NCBI RefSeq assembly: GCF_017883985.1
Contig: NZ_PRDG01000003.1
Location: 8,991-72,990 of the forward strand
Length of the DNA: 64,000 nt
Source: Streptococcus oricebi
GTDB taxonomy: Bacteria; Bacillota; Bacilli; Lactobacillales; Streptococcaceae
Reading direction: 5' to 3'
Shown one piece after another: positions 39,458 to 48,259 of this stretch. Position 1 is the first letter of the stretch. The number at the start of each line of letters is the position of its first letter. The position numbers and the translations under genes are program-made. The notes beneath the pieces are model-generated. The model had not been told where the DNA came from, did no database searches, and worked only from the letters and a program-made list of their open reading frames with translations.

Positions 39458-40099
39458 CTAATGTTTGAAACTAAACTCTAATTGTATTTCAGGATCCACA
39501 GATTTAAAAAGTTCTTGATAATAATCTTTGGCAGATTCATCCATCATTTCCGTATATTGTTTCAAATACTCTTCTTGTTTTTTGTTTGACAATGTTTGAG
39601 TAACAATTTTAGCTTTATCAATATTCTCAGTAGTGATACTTAACAGTTCTCCACCTTCATCGTATACTGTATAAGGTTTCTTTTCGTCTAATTTAACACC
39701 GATTACTTGATATTGAGGAACTTCAATATGAAACTTTTTATTTCCCATTGGCAAAATTTTAACTGGTTTCTTAATACCTAATTTCGCCTCATAACTTACA
39801 ATCATAATTGCTCGTTTCTGGGTCAGTGGAATTCCGATATTAGTCCAAGGGATTTTTGTGTCATTCTTCTGAGTTAATACATCCTGAATTCCAACATTTA
39901 AAAATACTTTCTCATTTGCCTTCTCAAGATATTTTACCATAGAATATGAACTGTTACTACCAAAGAAAGAACTTGGATTGAGTCTAACATAAGCGTAAAA
40001 AACAGCAGGGAAAAGAAAAATTACGACGACGACCCATACATAAATCTTTTTCGCTAATAACCTTCCAATAAACCTAAAAACACCTAACAAAATATTCAT
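39458..40099 (-). CDS. Membrane-anchored protein of unknown function
   Basis: A 213-residue protein with one helix at about 18-37 and an extracellular domain. The stretch RAIMIVSYEAKLGIKKPV followed by IEVPQYQVIGVKLDEKKP has the flavour of DUF4230 proteins, but I am not sure. The ribosome site is weak and the region is AT-rich compared with its neighbours. Confidence 0.55.
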   Translation of the reverse strand: MNILLGVFRFIGRLLAKKIYVWVVVVIFLFPAVFYAYVRLNPSSFFGSNSSYSMVKYLEKANEKVFLNVGIQDVLTQKNDTKIPWTNIGIPLTQKRAIMIVSYEAKLGIKKPVKILPMGNKKFHIEVPQYQVIGVKLDEKKPYTVYDEGGELLSITTENIDKAKIVTQTLSNKKQEEYLKQYTEMMDESAKDYYQELFKSVDPEIQLEFSFKH

Positions 40100-40222
40100 A
40101 ATAATCTCCTATAACTTTTATTTTTTATAATAATCCCTCACATAGTATACCATTATAATAATCTTTTTTCAATACAATATATTTATGATAACTTTTCCCC
40201 CTTTTTCTATTAAGTATAAACT

Positions 40223-40246
40223 AAAAACGAGGCCAAGCCTCGTTTT
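40223..40246 (-). terminator. Terminator after the NmrA-like gene
   Basis: AAAACGAGGC/GCCTCGTTTT stem with a 3-nt loop and a T tail. It is nearly the same as the terminator at 39419-39444, including the flanking bases. Confidence 0.75.
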
Positions 40247-41117
40247 ATTTTGTCTGTTCTTCTTTTAAGTGCTCAAAATAAGCGCCTAAAGTATGTTGAC
40301 CGCTAGCTGGAGCGAGTAGCTCCATGGCGGTCACTGTTAGGACAAATTCCAGCGTCCCATAAACCGACTTGGGCAGGCAAAACTTTCCTATTTTCAAAGT
40401 CAAGAGCCGCAGCCAATCAGGAAGATGACTGATTTTCGGCTGCTTTTCCAAAACTGAGAAAGCAAGCTGCGCGAGTTCGTTTTGAGTCAAAATTTCTGGC
40501 CCGCCCACTCTCACTTCCTTGTCAGTCGAATGAAGCTGGCTCACACAGACTTCTGCCAAATCCGCACCGTGAATGGGATTTGACCGCAAATCTCCCTTGC
40601 CAAAAAGGTAAATCCTGCCTTTCTTCGCCATGTCAAAAATCTCAGACACATCCGAATAAAAGGCATTGGGACGAATAATGCAATAATCCATACCCGAACC
40701 TTTCAGGCTGTCAACAAAACGCTCCTTGGCTGCACCGATAGCGATTTTTCTCAGCTTTTCACCATTGAGCACAGAAACATAGATGAACCTTCTCACACCA
40801 GACCTTTGCGCCGCTTCCAGCAAGTTCTGATTGGCCTGATAATCCACCTGCATGTAGGTCAAGCCGTCCTTTTGCTTGGTAATGCCGACCGTTGAGATGA
40901 CTTGGTCAATTCCCTGGCAGAGATGCTCGATACTTGTCGGGTCTGTCACCTGCCCTTCCACAATTTCCAGCTGGGCGTGCTCCTGCAAATCTTGTGGGAT
41001 TTTATCCTTGTTTCGCACGACAATCCGTGTAGAGCACCCCTTATCCAGCAAAGCTCTCAAAATAAATTGCCCCAAATAACCCGTCGCTCCCGCTAGAAGT
41101 ATTTTCTCCTTTTCCAT
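40245..41117 (-). CDS. NmrA-like NAD(P)-binding oxidoreductase (atypical SDR)
   Basis: A 290-residue protein with the nucleotide motif GATGYLGQF at the start, VSVLNGEK and YCIIRPNAFYSD. The usual YxxxK catalytic pair is not evident, so it may be a sensor or an atypical reductase. The substrate is unknown. It is monocistronic. Confidence 0.8.
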   Translation of the reverse strand: MEKEKILLAGATGYLGQFILRALLDKGCSTRIVVRNKDKIPQDLQEHAQLEIVEGQVTDPTSIEHLCQGIDQVISTVGITKQKDGLTYMQVDYQANQNLLEAAQRSGVRRFIYVSVLNGEKLRKIAIGAAKERFVDSLKGSGMDYCIIRPNAFYSDVSEIFDMAKKGRIYLFGKGDLRSNPIHGADLAEVCVSQLHSTDKEVRVGGPEILTQNELAQLAFSVLEKQPKISHLPDWLRLLTLKIGKFCLPKSVYGTLEFVLTVTAMELLAPASGQHTLGAYFEHLKEEQTK

Positions 41118-41204
41118 AGAAGGCTCCTTTCTAGCTCGATTAAGCGTTTTCCTGGCTCTATTATAGCATGTTAAAGCGAAATCTAAAAGCTAGAAAGGAA
41201 AGCA

Positions 41205-42200
41205 TTATTTTTCAGCCTTTTGCCAAAAATCTTCTAACTCATGTGCCAGCGGCTCAGCCACTTCCATGGGTAAAGAATGAGTGGTTTTCTCCCATTTTTT
41301 AATCGTCACTTGGGGAATAGCCTTAGCGTTTTTTTGCGTTTCTTCCTTGGTGACGGAGCTTTTTTCGGCCAAGCCCAGATAGACCGGGAAGGTCCAGCTC
41401 TTGAGCTCAGCCTCCGAGAGCGGTTTAGGAGTAGGCAAGCTTGTGGAATAGCTATCCGTTGCAGCCTTTATCATCTGAGCCAGGGGGTCTTGATTGCTGG
41501 CAATTTTTTTAGGGTCCTCACCTGAAATCTCTGCCAGGGCCTTATTTTTCAAATCTTTGGGTAAAAATTTGAGCTGGCTCAAGCTGCCCCAGAAAAAGAC
41601 AGATAAGGAGGGATAGTTAAGGGTAAAGGCTGGCTCCAAGAGGGTCAAGGATTGGACCCGTCCAGGGAAAAATTTGGCAAAGGCAGCGGCGATGGCTGAA
41701 CCAAAAGAGTGCCCCAGCAGATGGGCCTTCTTGATGGCCAACTGGTCTAGCAGTTGAGAGATAGACGCCGCCACCTCCTTCATATTCTTAAAAGGCAGAG
41801 ATTGGAGGGATTTACCAGCATCACCCAGCATATCAAAGGCATAGACCGGATGATTGCGGGCAAAATAAGGGATATTTTTCTCCCACATAGGGGCACCCGA
41901 ACTCCGACCTGGAAAGAGCATAAGGGGAGTAGCCTGCTTGGTCTCCGGCCTTGACCATTCATAGAGACGGACCGTTCCCCAAGTCGTCTTTAGGTCATAG
42001 ACTTGGTTAGGCTTGAGAGGCATCTTCTCCATGACCTGGTCGTAGTATTTTAGATAGGTTTCCTGGCCACTGGCCGTTTTAAAATGCCCAAGCTGGGGAC
42101 TAGGAAAAACTAGGGACATAAGAGTATAGATACAACAAAAGATTCCAATGATTAGAGCAAGAGTTTTCAAAAATTTTCTCTTTTTCCCTGCTTTACTCAT
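41205..42200 (-). CDS. Membrane-anchored alpha/beta hydrolase
   Basis: A 331-residue protein with one N-terminal helix (about 10-30). The hydrolase core shows GHSFGSAIA as nucleophile elbow and TTHSLP with the likely catalytic His near the end. It starts 4 nt after the MerR gene, so the pair forms an operon. The substrate is unknown. Confidence 0.8.
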   Translation of the reverse strand: MSKAGKKRKFLKTLALIIGIFCCIYTLMSLVFPSPQLGHFKTASGQETYLKYYDQVMEKMPLKPNQVYDLKTTWGTVRLYEWSRPETKQATPLMLFPGRSSGAPMWEKNIPYFARNHPVYAFDMLGDAGKSLQSLPFKNMKEVAASISQLLDQLAIKKAHLLGHSFGSAIAAAFAKFFPGRVQSLTLLEPAFTLNYPSLSVFFWGSLSQLKFLPKDLKNKALAEISGEDPKKIASNQDPLAQMIKAATDSYSTSLPTPKPLSEAELKSWTFPVYLGLAEKSSVTKEETQKNAKAIPQVTIKKWEKTTHSLPMEVAEPLAHELEDFWQKAEK

Positions 42201-42204
42201 ATCA

Positions 42205-42960
42205 TCACCTTCCTTCTAGATAGATGTTTAAAGCCTCCTCTAGATAGTCCTTGGCCAAGATTAAATCAGCCTGATTTTGAGTCAATTCTGCCTCTAGGTT
42301 TAAATCAGCAATTTCCTGCCCCAGCCCTGCTGGTAGCCCAGCTGAAAACCGCTCCAAGGCTGCCCACCAATGGCTAGCCATTTCTTGAGCTTCTGGGCTA
42401 TTTGCAGCCAAACCTTGAGCCTGCAAAAAGAGGGCCTCCATGATGGCCTCCTTCCAATCATGATAAAAGTCGGTCACCAGATGGTTGTCGCTAAAGACTT
42501 GACCCCATTTTTCCCTTTGTTGGGGAGAGAGATAGGTCGGAGCCTGCTTAAAAATCGAGCTCTTGGGTAAGAGCTGAAAGGCCCGCAAAAGATTAGCAAA
42601 AGAGAGGGCTTGCCCCCCAAGCAGACGCTTTTTCATCAGCTCAATCCCCAAATGGGCATTGTGGAGTTCTTCCATCTGCTCTGCCAGTAAATACTGCTGC
42701 TGGTCTAAAGAAGCTAATATATCCTGATTTTCGGGATTTACCAAGAGAAGCTTTTGAATGTCCTTAAGTGAAAAATTTAGTTTTTTGTAGATAATAATCT
42801 GCTCTAGCCTAACCAAGTCGGCTGCTCCATACCTTCGATGACCGGCTACCGTCCTTTCTGATGAGGGCAAGAGACCAATATTATCATAATAGCGAATGGT
42901 CCGAACGCTCAAACCAACCAAACTTGCCAATTCGCCACTACTATAAAAATCTTTGTCCAT
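42205..42960 (-). CDS. MerR-family transcriptional regulator
   Basis: A 251-residue regulator with an N-terminal MerR helix-turn-helix (YSSGELASLVGLSVRTIRYY) and a C-terminal helical part resembling TipAS ligand-binding domains. The ATG at 42960 follows AAGGAGG. It probably controls itself and the downstream hydrolase in response to a small molecule. Confidence 0.85.
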   Translation of the reverse strand: MDKDFYSSGELASLVGLSVRTIRYYDNIGLLPSSERTVAGHRRYGAADLVRLEQIIIYKKLNFSLKDIQKLLLVNPENQDILASLDQQQYLLAEQMEELHNAHLGIELMKKRLLGGQALSFANLLRAFQLLPKSSIFKQAPTYLSPQQREKWGQVFSDNHLVTDFYHDWKEAIMEALFLQAQGLAANSPEAQEMASHWWAALERFSAGLPAGLGQEIADLNLEAELTQNQADLILAKDYLEEALNIYLEGR

Positions 42961-43011
42961 ACTTCCTCCTTTACTCTTATTATACAAGATGACCTAAAGT
43001 AAGTTGCAAGC

Positions 43012-43049
43012 AAAAAGCAGGAAAAGTTATGAAACTCTTACCTGCTTTT
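43012..43049 (-). terminator. Terminator after the first DUF805 gene
   Basis: AAAAGCAGG/CCTGCTTTT stem followed by T on the minus strand. Confidence 0.7.
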
Positions 43050-43060
43050 ATAAGCATCTG

Positions 43061-43885
43061 CTATTCCTTAGCATCTGGATTGCCAGAATCTACTGCTGAA
43101 TCTTGAATAGGTTCAGTAGCTGAAAAAGGACTTGCTTCTTCCTGACTTGGAGTCACAGACTCTGGAGTCGATACAGTTGGTTCTTCTTCTACCACCGCTT
43201 GAGGGAAGGGCGTGCCTTGCTCTTTACTTTGAACGAATTGACCTTGCGCTGGATTGTTGGCTTGGTTGAATTGGTTGAAGGAAGTTTGGCCTTGACCAAA
43301 CTGACCCTGTTCTGGATTTGCTCCTGGGGTAAACTGGTTGAACTGACCTGGGTTTTGATTGAATTGACTCTGGCCTGAGTTGGCTCCTTGGTTAAACTGG
43401 TTAAATTGACCTTGATAACCAGCCTGATAGTTGCTTGCTACCGCCTTACTTGGTTGGCACATCAGAACTATAAAGGCAATTTGACAGCAAAGATTGATGA
43501 AAGAAATATAGTCATTACCCCCAGTGAGATAGTAGGCAATGGTTGGAACATAGGGTAAAAAGATGAAAGACCAATGAAAACCTGCATCACGCAGACGACG
43601 AATAGACAGGGTCAGATTTGGTAAGAAGTTAGCCAAGCCCCAAATTACAACAAATATCAGGAATGGAAAGATGGTTAAGATGATGGTAGCCCAAGCACCA
43701 GACCAGCCAGTCTCTGAACCTGAAATTCCCGCAGCACCCCCTCCAAAGATGATAAATAAAAAAATAAGAAAGAGGATAAACGAGATAAGCGAGTTCATCA
43801 AGAAAACCCACCAATAGTCGGAACGGCTAGCTCGTCCCTCAAACTTGACATAGTTTTTCCAGTATTTCTTATAGGCACTAAACAT
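43061..43885 (-). CDS. DUF805 membrane protein with Gln/Asn-rich repeats
   Basis: A 274-residue protein with four helices in a DUF805 domain (start MFSAYKKYWKNYVKFEGRAS, then LSIRRLRDAG). After it come three or four imperfect 21-residue repeats of the type GANPxQxQFxQNPGQFNQF, and a Glu/Pro/Ser tail. It is a paralogue of the protein at 44148-45218, with fewer repeats. The function is unknown. Confidence 0.85.
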   Translation of the reverse strand: MFSAYKKYWKNYVKFEGRASRSDYWWVFLMNSLISFILFLIFLFIIFGGGAAGISGSETGWSGAWATIILTIFPFLIFVVIWGLANFLPNLTLSIRRLRDAGFHWSFIFLPYVPTIAYYLTGGNDYISFINLCCQIAFIVLMCQPSKAVASNYQAGYQGQFNQFNQGANSGQSQFNQNPGQFNQFTPGANPEQGQFGQGQTSFNQFNQANNPAQGQFVQSKEQGTPFPQAVVEEEPTVSTPESVTPSQEEASPFSATEPIQDSAVDSGNPDAKE

Positions 43886-44093
43886 AAAACTCTCCTTTTT
43901 CTTTAACTAAAACACCTTACTAGTATAGCATAGTCTGCCCGTCAAAACAAGGTCCGCTCTCTTTTGCTCATCTAGCAATCAAGGACTCTTCCTGATGCTT
44001 TAATAAATAAGCTAGACCCTTTGGAGTGGAGCTAGAAAGGAAATATGCTTATTAGTCTAGCAGTAAAGAATTTCTCGGCTGACTTTCTAGACT

Positions 44094-44127
44094 AAAAAAG
44101 AAGATCTGATTAGATCTCCTTTTTTTA
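44094..44127. terminator. Terminator after the second DUF805 gene
   Basis: AGATCT/AGATCT stem with a 4-nt loop and T-runs on both strands. Confidence 0.75.
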
Positions 44128-44147
44128 TTGTTCTATATGAATAAGCC

Positions 44148-45218
44148 TTATTCCTTAGAATCTGAACTCTCAGAATCAGTTGCTGAATCTTGAATTGGTT
44201 CAGCGGCTGAGAAAGGGTTCGCTTCTTCCTGACTTGGTTCTACAATCTCTGGACTCGCTACAGTTGGTTCTTCTTCTACCGCTGCTTGAGGGAAGGGCTT
44301 GCCTTGCTCTTGATTTTGTTCAAATTGATCTTGCGCTGGATTGTTGGCTTGGTTGAATTGGTTAAAGGAAGCTTGGTCTTGACCAAACTGACCTTGTTCT
44401 GGGTTTGCTCCTGGGGTAAATTGGTTGAACTGACCTGGGTTTTGACCGAATTGACCTTGTCCTGGGTTGGCTCCTTGGTTAAACTGGTTAAATTGACCTG
44501 GGTTTTGATCGAATTGACCCTGTTCTGGGTTGGTTCCTTGGTTAAACTGGTTAAATTGACCTGGGTTTTGTCCAAATTGACTCTGTCCTGGGTTGGCTCC
44601 TTGGTTAAACTGGTTAAATTGACCTGGGTTTTGTCCAAATTGACCTTGTCCTGGGTTGGCTCCTTGGTTAAACTGGTTAAATTGACCTGGGTTTTGACCG
44701 AATTGACCCTGATTAGCCGCTCCTTGGTAACCAGCCTGATAGTTGATTGGCTCTTCCTTACTTGGACGACATAGCAGAACGATAAAGGCAATTTCACAAG
44801 GTAAGATAGCAATGATTGCTAGGATATTGACAATAGGAATCATTAGTGCTAGATAAGGTCCTGCAACTAAGAAAATGAAAGCCCAATGCAGACCAGCATC
44901 ACGCAAACGACGGATGGTAAGAGCTAGGGCTGGTAAGAAATTCGCTAGACCCCAAAGCGTATTTATAATCCAAAGTGGGGCAAGGGTTGACAAAATGGTA
45001 ACACCATTTCTTATACTTTCTGCGTCATCATAATAATCCATGGAACTTGCATCAGAAACAATAGAAGCAGCAGTCCCAAACATTATTACGCCAGCAATAA
45101 TACCAATGATGATTGCAATGAGGACATTGACCAAAACGACCCACCAGAAATCAGAACGACTGGAGCGACCTTCAAAGTTCACATAGTTTTTCCAGTATTT
45201 TTTGTAAGCTGTAAGCAT
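44148..45218 (-). CDS. DUF805 membrane protein with longer repeat array
   Basis: A 356-residue protein. Residues ~1-150 form the DUF805 membrane domain (MLTAYKKYWKNYVNFEGRSS, LTIRRLRDAG). Residues ~168-310 hold about seven copies of a 21-residue Gln/Asn/Gly repeat (GANPGQGQFGQNPGQFNQF). The tail is acidic. The repeats are probably cytosolic or exposed low-complexity sequence that could drive self-association. The function is unknown. Confidence 0.87.
   Translation of the reverse strand: MLTAYKKYWKNYVNFEGRSSRSDFWWVVLVNVLIAIIIGIIAGVIMFGTAASIVSDASSMDYYDDAESIRNGVTILSTLAPLWIINTLWGLANFLPALALTIRRLRDAGLHWAFIFLVAGPYLALMIPIVNILAIIAILPCEIAFIVLLCRPSKEEPINYQAGYQGAANQGQFGQNPGQFNQFNQGANPGQGQFGQNPGQFNQFNQGANPGQSQFGQNPGQFNQFNQGTNPEQGQFDQNPGQFNQFNQGANPGQGQFGQNPGQFNQFTPGANPEQGQFGQDQASFNQFNQANNPAQDQFEQNQEQGKPFPQAAVEEEPTVASPEIVEPSQEEANPFSAAEPIQDSATDSESSDSKE
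44290..44715 (-). repeat. 63-bp tandem repeat array inside the DUF805 gene
   Basis: About six near-identical 63-bp units and degenerate edges encode the 21-residue repeat. Unit length is a multiple of three, so copy-number change keeps the frame. A related shorter array is at 43210-43410. Confidence 0.85.
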
Positions 45219-45320
45219 TAGACTCTCCTTTTGTTTTTTTAAAATACCCTACTAGTATAGCACACAAAAGACTACAAAACAAGGTCAGCTGGAGTTTATT
45301 ATTTGCTAAAGCCCTTTCAA

Positions 45321-45944
45321 TCAGTCAAATTCATACAATTGAGGATAGTCTTGGCAGGCTGGATTTTTAGGGTGACAGACCTCTCGTCCAAAGTAAATTA
45401 AGGCTTGATGGGCAGGGAGCCAGCGCTCTGGTGGTAAGACCTCCATGACCCGCTCCTCCACCTCCAAGGGTTTGGCTGATTTTTTTACAATCTGATGATG
45501 TTTACAAATGCGCTCAACATGAGTATCTACCGCAAAAGCCGGGATACCAAAGCCAACACTCATCACAACATTGGCTGTCTTGCGTCCCACTCCTGCTAGA
45601 CTGGTCAAGTCTGCCCGGGTCTGGGGCACCTGACCGTCAAACTGCTCCAATAATTGCTGGGCACATTGCTTTAAAAACTTAGCCTTGTTACGATAGAGAC
45701 CCAGCTTAGAAATGTAGGGAGCGATTTCTGCCACTTCCGCCTGGGCCATCACCTCTGGGCTAGGAAAGGCTGCAAAGAGGGCTGGAGTAGCCTTATTAAC
45801 CGCTGCATCTGTCGTTTGAGCCGAGAGCATCACCGCCACCAAGAGCTCAAAATGATTCCTAAAATCAAGACTGGGCTTGGCATCTGGATAGAGGGCAATG
45901 ATTTCCTCTAAGACCTTGCGCGCCCGTTTTTTCGATAAAACCAT
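45321..45944 (-). CDS. nth: Endonuclease III-like DNA glycosylase lacking two cluster cysteines
   Basis: A 207-residue base-excision enzyme. The helix-hairpin-helix LAGVGRKTANVV and the catalytic Asp in AVDTHVERICK are present. E. coli Nth holds its 4Fe-4S cluster with C-x6-C-x2-C-x5-C. Here the C-terminus reads CHPKNPACQDYPQLYEF, so the third and fourth ligands are Tyr and Phe. It probably lacks the cluster. ATG at 45944 is chosen over an upstream TTG. Confidence 0.9.
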   Translation of the reverse strand: MVLSKKRARKVLEEIIALYPDAKPSLDFRNHFELLVAVMLSAQTTDAAVNKATPALFAAFPSPEVMAQAEVAEIAPYISKLGLYRNKAKFLKQCAQQLLEQFDGQVPQTRADLTSLAGVGRKTANVVMSVGFGIPAFAVDTHVERICKHHQIVKKSAKPLEVEERVMEVLPPERWLPAHQALIYFGREVCHPKNPACQDYPQLYEFD

Positions 45945-45985
45945 AGAAACTTCCAATCTTTACTTTTTTTCATTATACCATGAAA

Positions 45986-46062
45986 AACCTAAAAAAAGAA
46001 AAGACCCGCTTTCACCAAACCTAGCAAGCGCCAAGCCAAGAAAGAAGTCTTTTCTTTTATTT
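45986..46062 (-). terminator. Long-loop terminator-like structure before nth
   Basis: AAAGAAAAGAC and GTCTTTTCTTT pair across a long loop, followed by TTTTTTT on the minus strand. It probably ends the ser-ogt-arsC transcript. Confidence 0.5.
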
Positions 46063-46129
46063 TTCAAGCCCCTTTAGCTATCAGACTCTTGGAAGCCTTC
46101 CTCTTTCTGAGGGTAGCTAGCTAGTTCAG

Positions 46130-46181
46130 AAGTAGGGGGAGGTCTTAAGCAAGCAGGTCACAAGAAAGTTGCCCCCTACTT
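46130..46181. repeat. Inverted repeat downstream of the ArsC-like gene
   Basis: AAGTAGGGGG (46130-46139) and CCCCCTACTT (46172-46181) are perfect 10-bp arms. There is no T-run. It may be a processing or boundary hairpin. Confidence 0.5.
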
Positions 46182-46188
46182 TCTGGAC

Positions 46189-46542
46189 TTATAAATCCAA
46201 ATTCTGATAGGCCTGCCGGTAGCCGATTTGGAGGAGCTGACCGTCCTTGACCAGCAAGGGACGCTTAACTAGCATACCGTCACTAGCCAAAAGTTCTGCC
46301 GCCGCCTCCTTGCTCAGTTGAGGGACCTTGTCCTTCAAGCCCAGCTCCCGATATTTGAGACCACTGGTATTAAAGAAAGCTTTAAGCTCCCAGCCGGTTT
46401 CCTCAAACCAGCTTAGAAAATCCTCCTTGCTAGGAGTTTGGGCCACCAAATCATGAGCCCTAAAGTCTAGACCCAAGGATTCAAGCTCAGCCTTGGCCTT
46501 GCGACAGGTTGAGCACTTGGGATATTCCATAAATTCTAACAT
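46189..46542 (-). CDS. ArsC/Spx-family thioredoxin-fold protein (YffB type)
   Basis: A 117-residue protein with PKCSTCRKAKAELE at the N-terminus and KRPLLVKDGQLLQIGY near the end, as in YffB/ArsC-like proteins. It may be a glutathione- or thiol-dependent reductase. Arsenic resistance is not implied. It is the last gene after serC-serA-ogt. Confidence 0.8.
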   Translation of the reverse strand: MLEFMEYPKCSTCRKAKAELESLGLDFRAHDLVAQTPSKEDFLSWFEETGWELKAFFNTSGLKYRELGLKDKVPQLSKEAAAELLASDGMLVKRPLLVKDGQLLQIGYRQAYQNLDL

Positions 46543-46574
46543 CTTCTTCTCTTTCTTCCTCTTTAATTAAAAAC

Positions 46575-47063
46575 CTAGCGGAGCTTCAGTCCTTCATGCT
46601 CCAAGAGCCAAATCTTCTTCTCCAGTCCACCTGCGTAGCCAGTCAACTGCCCCTGACTACCCAAAACGCGGTGGCAGGGAACCAAGATAGACCAGGGATT
46701 CCGCCCCACTGCTCCACCGACAGCCTGGGCTGATGAGACTCCTAGATCCTGGGCAAGCTGGCCATAAGTCTTGGTTTCAGCCCAAGAAAGGGCCCGCAGA
46801 TAGGCCCAAACCCTCTCTTGAAAGGCTGTTCCTCGCTGGGCCAAGGGTAAATCTCTGAAATCGACCTCACGACCTGCAAAATAGTCATCTAAGGCCTGCT
46901 TGGTTTTGAGTAAGATCTCCGTTTCCTGGTCAAGAAAGGGGCCCTCTAGGCCTCTTTCAAAGTATTTCTGTCCCAGAAACCAGACCCCCAAGAGCGAGTC
47001 TTCATCAGCTATCAGAGAAAGGTCCCCTAAAGGGGAAGAGTAAATATTTTTAAACAGGGTCAT
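46575..47063 (-). CDS. ogt: Methylated-DNA-protein cysteine methyltransferase
   Basis: The 162-residue suicide repair protein takes alkyl groups from O6-alkylguanine onto the cysteine in VPCHRVLG. The DNA-binding helix (KTYGQLAQDLG) and GAVGRNPWSIL are visible. Its ATG overlaps the serA stop (ATGA), so it is in the ser operon. Confidence 0.95.
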   Translation of the reverse strand: MTLFKNIYSSPLGDLSLIADEDSLLGVWFLGQKYFERGLEGPFLDQETEILLKTKQALDDYFAGREVDFRDLPLAQRGTAFQERVWAYLRALSWAETKTYGQLAQDLGVSSAQAVGGAVGRNPWSILVPCHRVLGSQGQLTGYAGGLEKKIWLLEHEGLKLR

Positions 47064-48247
47064 TTTTTATTCTTATTTCTAATCAAACGAACGCGGATAA
47101 TATTTTCGCTGGCCTCAAACTTAGCCACCAAATCCTGAATTTTCTGCTGGTCTGTCTCATCCAAATCAAGCAGGGTATAGGCATAGTCCCCCTTGGAACG
47201 GTTGATAATATTGTCAATATTGATGTTCAAGTCCGACACAGCTGTTGAAATCCGAGCCACAATATTAGGGACATTCTTGTTAATCAGGGTAATCCGATAA
47301 GGGGCGGCTAGGGCCTGGCGAACATTAGGGAAGTTGACCGAATTGATGATTTCTCCGGTCTCTAGGAAACGACGGACGGTCTTAGCTGCCATAATGGCAC
47401 AGTTGACCTCGGCCTCCTCGGTAGAACCACCCAGATGAGGAAAGACGGTGATTTGCTCCCGATTGAGCAAGTCCTCAGTCCCAAAGTCAGTGATATAGCG
47501 CTTAATCACTCCAGCTTCAATGGCCTCAAACAGGGCCTGATTGTCTACCAATTCACCACGCGCAAAATTGATAATGGTGGTTCCCTTTTGCATCAAATCA
47601 AAGGCCGACTGGTCAATGACCTGTCTGGTATCATCGGTCAGGGGAACATGGATGGTGATATAGTCACTCTGGGCAAAGATTTCCTTGATGTCATCAACCC
47701 GCTTGACATGACTAGAGATATTCCAGGCTGTCTCGATAGAAACATAAGGGTCATAGCCCAGGACATTCATTCCCAGCCGGTAAGCGTCATTGGCAATCCG
47801 CCCCCCGATAGCTCCAAGACCGATCACACCCAGGGTCTTATTGGCAATTTCACTTCCTGCAAACTGCTTCTTACCAGCCTCCACCTGCTGGGGAACATCA
47901 GCCCCTGTCAGCTGGTTGACCCAGCGATTGGCTGCTAGATAGTCCCGAGCTGTCAATAAAATCGAGGTCAGGACCGCCTCTTTAACCGCATTGGCATTGG
48001 CACCAGGAGTATTAAAAACAACGATTCCCTGGGCGCTGGCTGCATCTACCGGAATATTATTGGTCCCTGCTCCGGCCCGAGCAATGGCCTTGAGCTGCTC
48101 AGGAAAAGTAGTCTCATGCAGGTTTTGACTACGCAGGACAAAGGCATCTGGATTGTCCGCCTTGTCCCCGTCAATTTGAAAGGCATTGCCCAACTCTTTT
48201 AAACCAATAGGATTGATATTATTAAATGTTTTAACACTAAAAACCAT
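47060..48247 (-). CDS. serA: D-3-phosphoglycerate dehydrogenase
   Basis: SerA opens serine synthesis by oxidising 3-phosphoglycerate. The 395-residue form has an NAD fold (GVIGLGAIGGRIAND), the catalytic ARGELVD and HLGGSTEEAE, and a C-terminal ACT domain (from about 315, LINKNVPNIVARIS), which could sense serine. It lies 12 nt after serC. Confidence 0.96.
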   Translation of the reverse strand: MVFSVKTFNNINPIGLKELGNAFQIDGDKADNPDAFVLRSQNLHETTFPEQLKAIARAGAGTNNIPVDAASAQGIVVFNTPGANANAVKEAVLTSILLTARDYLAANRWVNQLTGADVPQQVEAGKKQFAGSEIANKTLGVIGLGAIGGRIANDAYRLGMNVLGYDPYVSIETAWNISSHVKRVDDIKEIFAQSDYITIHVPLTDDTRQVIDQSAFDLMQKGTTIINFARGELVDNQALFEAIEAGVIKRYITDFGTEDLLNREQITVFPHLGGSTEEAEVNCAIMAAKTVRRFLETGEIINSVNFPNVRQALAAPYRITLINKNVPNIVARISTAVSDLNINIDNIINRSKGDYAYTLLDLDETDQQKIQDLVAKFEASENIIRVRLIRNKNKK

Positions 48248-48259
48248 CTGCTACCTCAC

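Noticed and set aside
44290..44715. CRISPR-like array
   Set aside because: The repeats are contiguous, lack spacers and are translated in a real gene.
44276..44812. Long open frames on both strands through the DUF805 repeat array
   Set aside because: The 63-bp unit length is a multiple of three, so a unit free of stops in one frame stays open throughout. They overlap a well-supported gene.
46189..46542. Arsenate reductase for arsenic resistance
   Set aside because: The motif fits the broader YffB/Spx-like family, and no arsenic genes are nearby.
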